NCBI GenBank assembly: GCA_013298765.1
Contig: JAAFJA010000001.1
Span: forward strand, 62,001 to 126,000
Origin: Betaproteobacteria bacterium
Lineage (GTDB): Bacteria; Pseudomonadota; Gammaproteobacteria; Burkholderiales; Casimicrobiaceae
DNA: 64,000 bases
Direction: 5' to 3'
How positions within the stretch are numbered: the stretch's first letter is position 1; every line of letters begins with the position of its first letter. The notes under the pieces were generated by a model. That model was not told where the DNA came from, made no database searches, and saw only the letters and a list, made by a program, of their open reading frames with translations. The position numbers and the translations under genes are program-made. This document shows positions 62,937 through 64,000 of the stretch, piece after piece.

Positions 62937-64000
62937 ATGTTCATGCTTCGCGATGCAAAAAGACTCGCTGATCGACTCGGACCGGGCGTAATCACAGGCG
63001 CTGCCGACGACGATCCTAGCGGGCTCGCGACTTATTCACAAGCGGGCGCACAGTTTGGTGCAGGCATGCTCTGGACACTCGCGTTCACCACGCCGCTTAT
63101 GGTCGGCATCCAAATGGTGAGCGCGCGAATCGGTTGGCTCACAGGACAAGGACTTGCGGCAAACATCTGTCGCGTGATGCCTCGTTGGCTGGCGATCTCT
63201 CTTGTAGCGCTCCTCGTGCTTGCGAACACGTTAAACATCGCAGCCGACATTGCGGCGATGGGCGATGCTCTACAACTCGTTATTGGCGGCCCAGAGAATG
63301 GTTACGCCGTACTCTTCGGCGTTCTATGCGCCGCGTTACCCGTATGGCTTTCGTATGACGCGATGGTACGAGTGCTTAAGTGGCTGACGCTCGCACTGCT
63401 TGCATACGTGGCCGTTGTATTCGCACTCCATGTGAATTGGGAACGGGTACTCGTGCAAACGCTAGTGCCAAATCTAATGAGCGGAAACGCATATTGGATG
63501 ATGATAGTCGGCGTTCTGGGCACCACAATCAGTCCCTATCTCTTCTTCTGGCAAGCCGCTCAAGAAGCCGAGCAGCGGCAACGCATGAACGGCGCTCACG
63601 AAATTGCAAAAGATGCGCGGTTCGTGCGCGAACATTTGTATCGCATCAAGCTTGACACCCTCATCGGCATGGTGTTTTCAAACGTGATCGCATTTTGCGT
63701 GATGCTCGCGACCGCAATCACGCTCAATCAGCATGGCATCACCGATATAGAAACAACCAAACAAGCCGCTGAAGCGCTGCGCCCAATCGCGGGCGATTTC
63801 GCGTTCGTCTTGTTCGCGCTCGGCATCGTTGGCACCGGCATGTTGGCCGTCCCGGTGCTTGCGGGCTCTGCCGCTTACGCAGTAGCCGATGTATTTCAGT
63901 GGCGATCGGGCCTCGACCATCCGCTCTCACAAGCGAAAGGCTTTTACGGCGTACTGATCGCGGCAACGGTGGTTGGAACTGCGATTGATTTCTCGCCGCT
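62937..64000 (+). CDS. NRAMP-related metal ion transporter (3' end outside window)
   Basis: An open frame from the ATG at 62937 (MFMLRDAKRLADRLGPGVIT) to the window end, 354 codons, with at least nine hydrophobic segments. The first helix carries GAADDDPSGLATYSQAGAQF, where classic NRAMP proteins have DPGN. The sixth-helix region is VGVLGTTISPYLFFWQAAQE, where classic members have a Met-Pro-His metal site. It therefore belongs to a divergent NRAMP branch, and manganese/iron specificity should not be assumed; magnesium or another ion is possible. An ATG at 62943 is an alternative start. It lies after the rne terminator, so has its own promoter. Confidence 0.87.
   Translation, partial: MFMLRDAKRLADRLGPGVITGAADDDPSGLATYSQAGAQFGAGMLWTLAFTTPLMVGIQMVSARIGWLTGQGLAANICRVMPRWLAISLVALLVLANTLNIAADIAAMGDALQLVIGGPENGYAVLFGVLCAALPVWLSYDAMVRVLKWLTLALLAYVAVVFALHVNWERVLVQTLVPNLMSGNAYWMMIVGVLGTTISPYLFFWQAAQEAEQRQRMNGAHEIAKDARFVREHLYRIKLDTLIGMVFSNVIAFCVMLATAITLNQHGITDIETTKQAAEALRPIAGDFAFVLFALGIVGTGMLAVPVLAGSAAYAVADVFQWRSGLDHPLSQAKGFYGVLIAATVVGTAIDFSP

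Noticed and set aside
61480-62995. Long minus-strand frames opposite the 3' half of rne
   Set aside because: They are produced by the repetitive GC-rich codons of the Arg-rich disordered tail; their composition mirrors rne and they have no domain signal.
1-64000. tRNA, rRNA, prophage or integrated plasmid
   Set aside because: I scanned the intergenic gaps for tRNA-like folds and for phage, integrase or replication genes and found none that I could support by eye.

Overview
The window looks like chromosomal DNA of a betaproteobacterium (order Burkholderiales or a near relative) of moderate GC content. Pointers are the dapC-dapD-map-glnD block, the mtaD...ubiG-gph neighbourhood, an AcnA/AcnB pair, a Bug-type tricarboxylate receptor, an IPTL-CTERM-like surface protein, and RNase E next to RluC. 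I saw no rRNA, tRNA, CRISPR array, prophage or intact transposase. Genus cannot be fixed from the sequence alone.

Layout. 1-1.5 kb: an ornithine cyclodeaminase (cut by the window edge) divergent from an Lrp/AsnC regulator. 1.8-10 kb: three exported polysaccharide-degrading proteins on the minus strand (pectate lyase, GH43, a 1577-residue multidomain hydrolase/esterase). A 190-bp MITE-like element sits between the first two and supplies the annotated N-terminus of the GH43. 10.4-16.8 kb: acnB preceded by a vapBC toxin-antitoxin pair, divergent from acnA, with a repeat-rich control region between them. 16.9-28.7 kb: an accessory stretch with a glycine-rich IPTL-CTERM-like protein, an exported superoxide dismutase, a LysE exporter with a truncated second copy, a serine hydrolase, a GNAT enzyme, a cupin, a lone trypsin-like protease and a vanadium haloperoxidase-like protein. 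27.3-35.8 kb: mtaD, ubiG and gph, with two exported proteins between mtaD and ubiG. 35.8-48 kb: housekeeping genes (LURP-one-like, gspC, dapC, dapD, map, glnD, GNAT, purL) with palindromic intergenic repeats.

49-56.6 kb holds the most coherent unusual unit. A LysR regulator is divergent from an operon for an SDH/fumarate-reductase-like Fe-S subunit, two small membrane anchors, a Bug receptor, a two-subunit class I fumarase/tartrate dehydratase-type hydro-lyase, the flavoprotein subunit, and a ThDP-dependent decarboxylase-like enzyme. Together they suggest uptake and oxidation of a C4-dicarboxylate or hydroxy-acid. The flavoprotein has Cys where the FAD-linking His normally lies.

56.6-64 kb: an S49 peptidase, a HAD phosphatase and rluC on the minus strand, a long structured leader, rne, and an NRAMP-related transporter cut by the window end.

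No single wholly new system is proven. The best candidates for follow-up are the Cys-variant dicarboxylate operon, the dockerin-like cassette shared by two distant exported proteins, the MITE-derived GH43 start, and the 14-bp phased vapBC operator.
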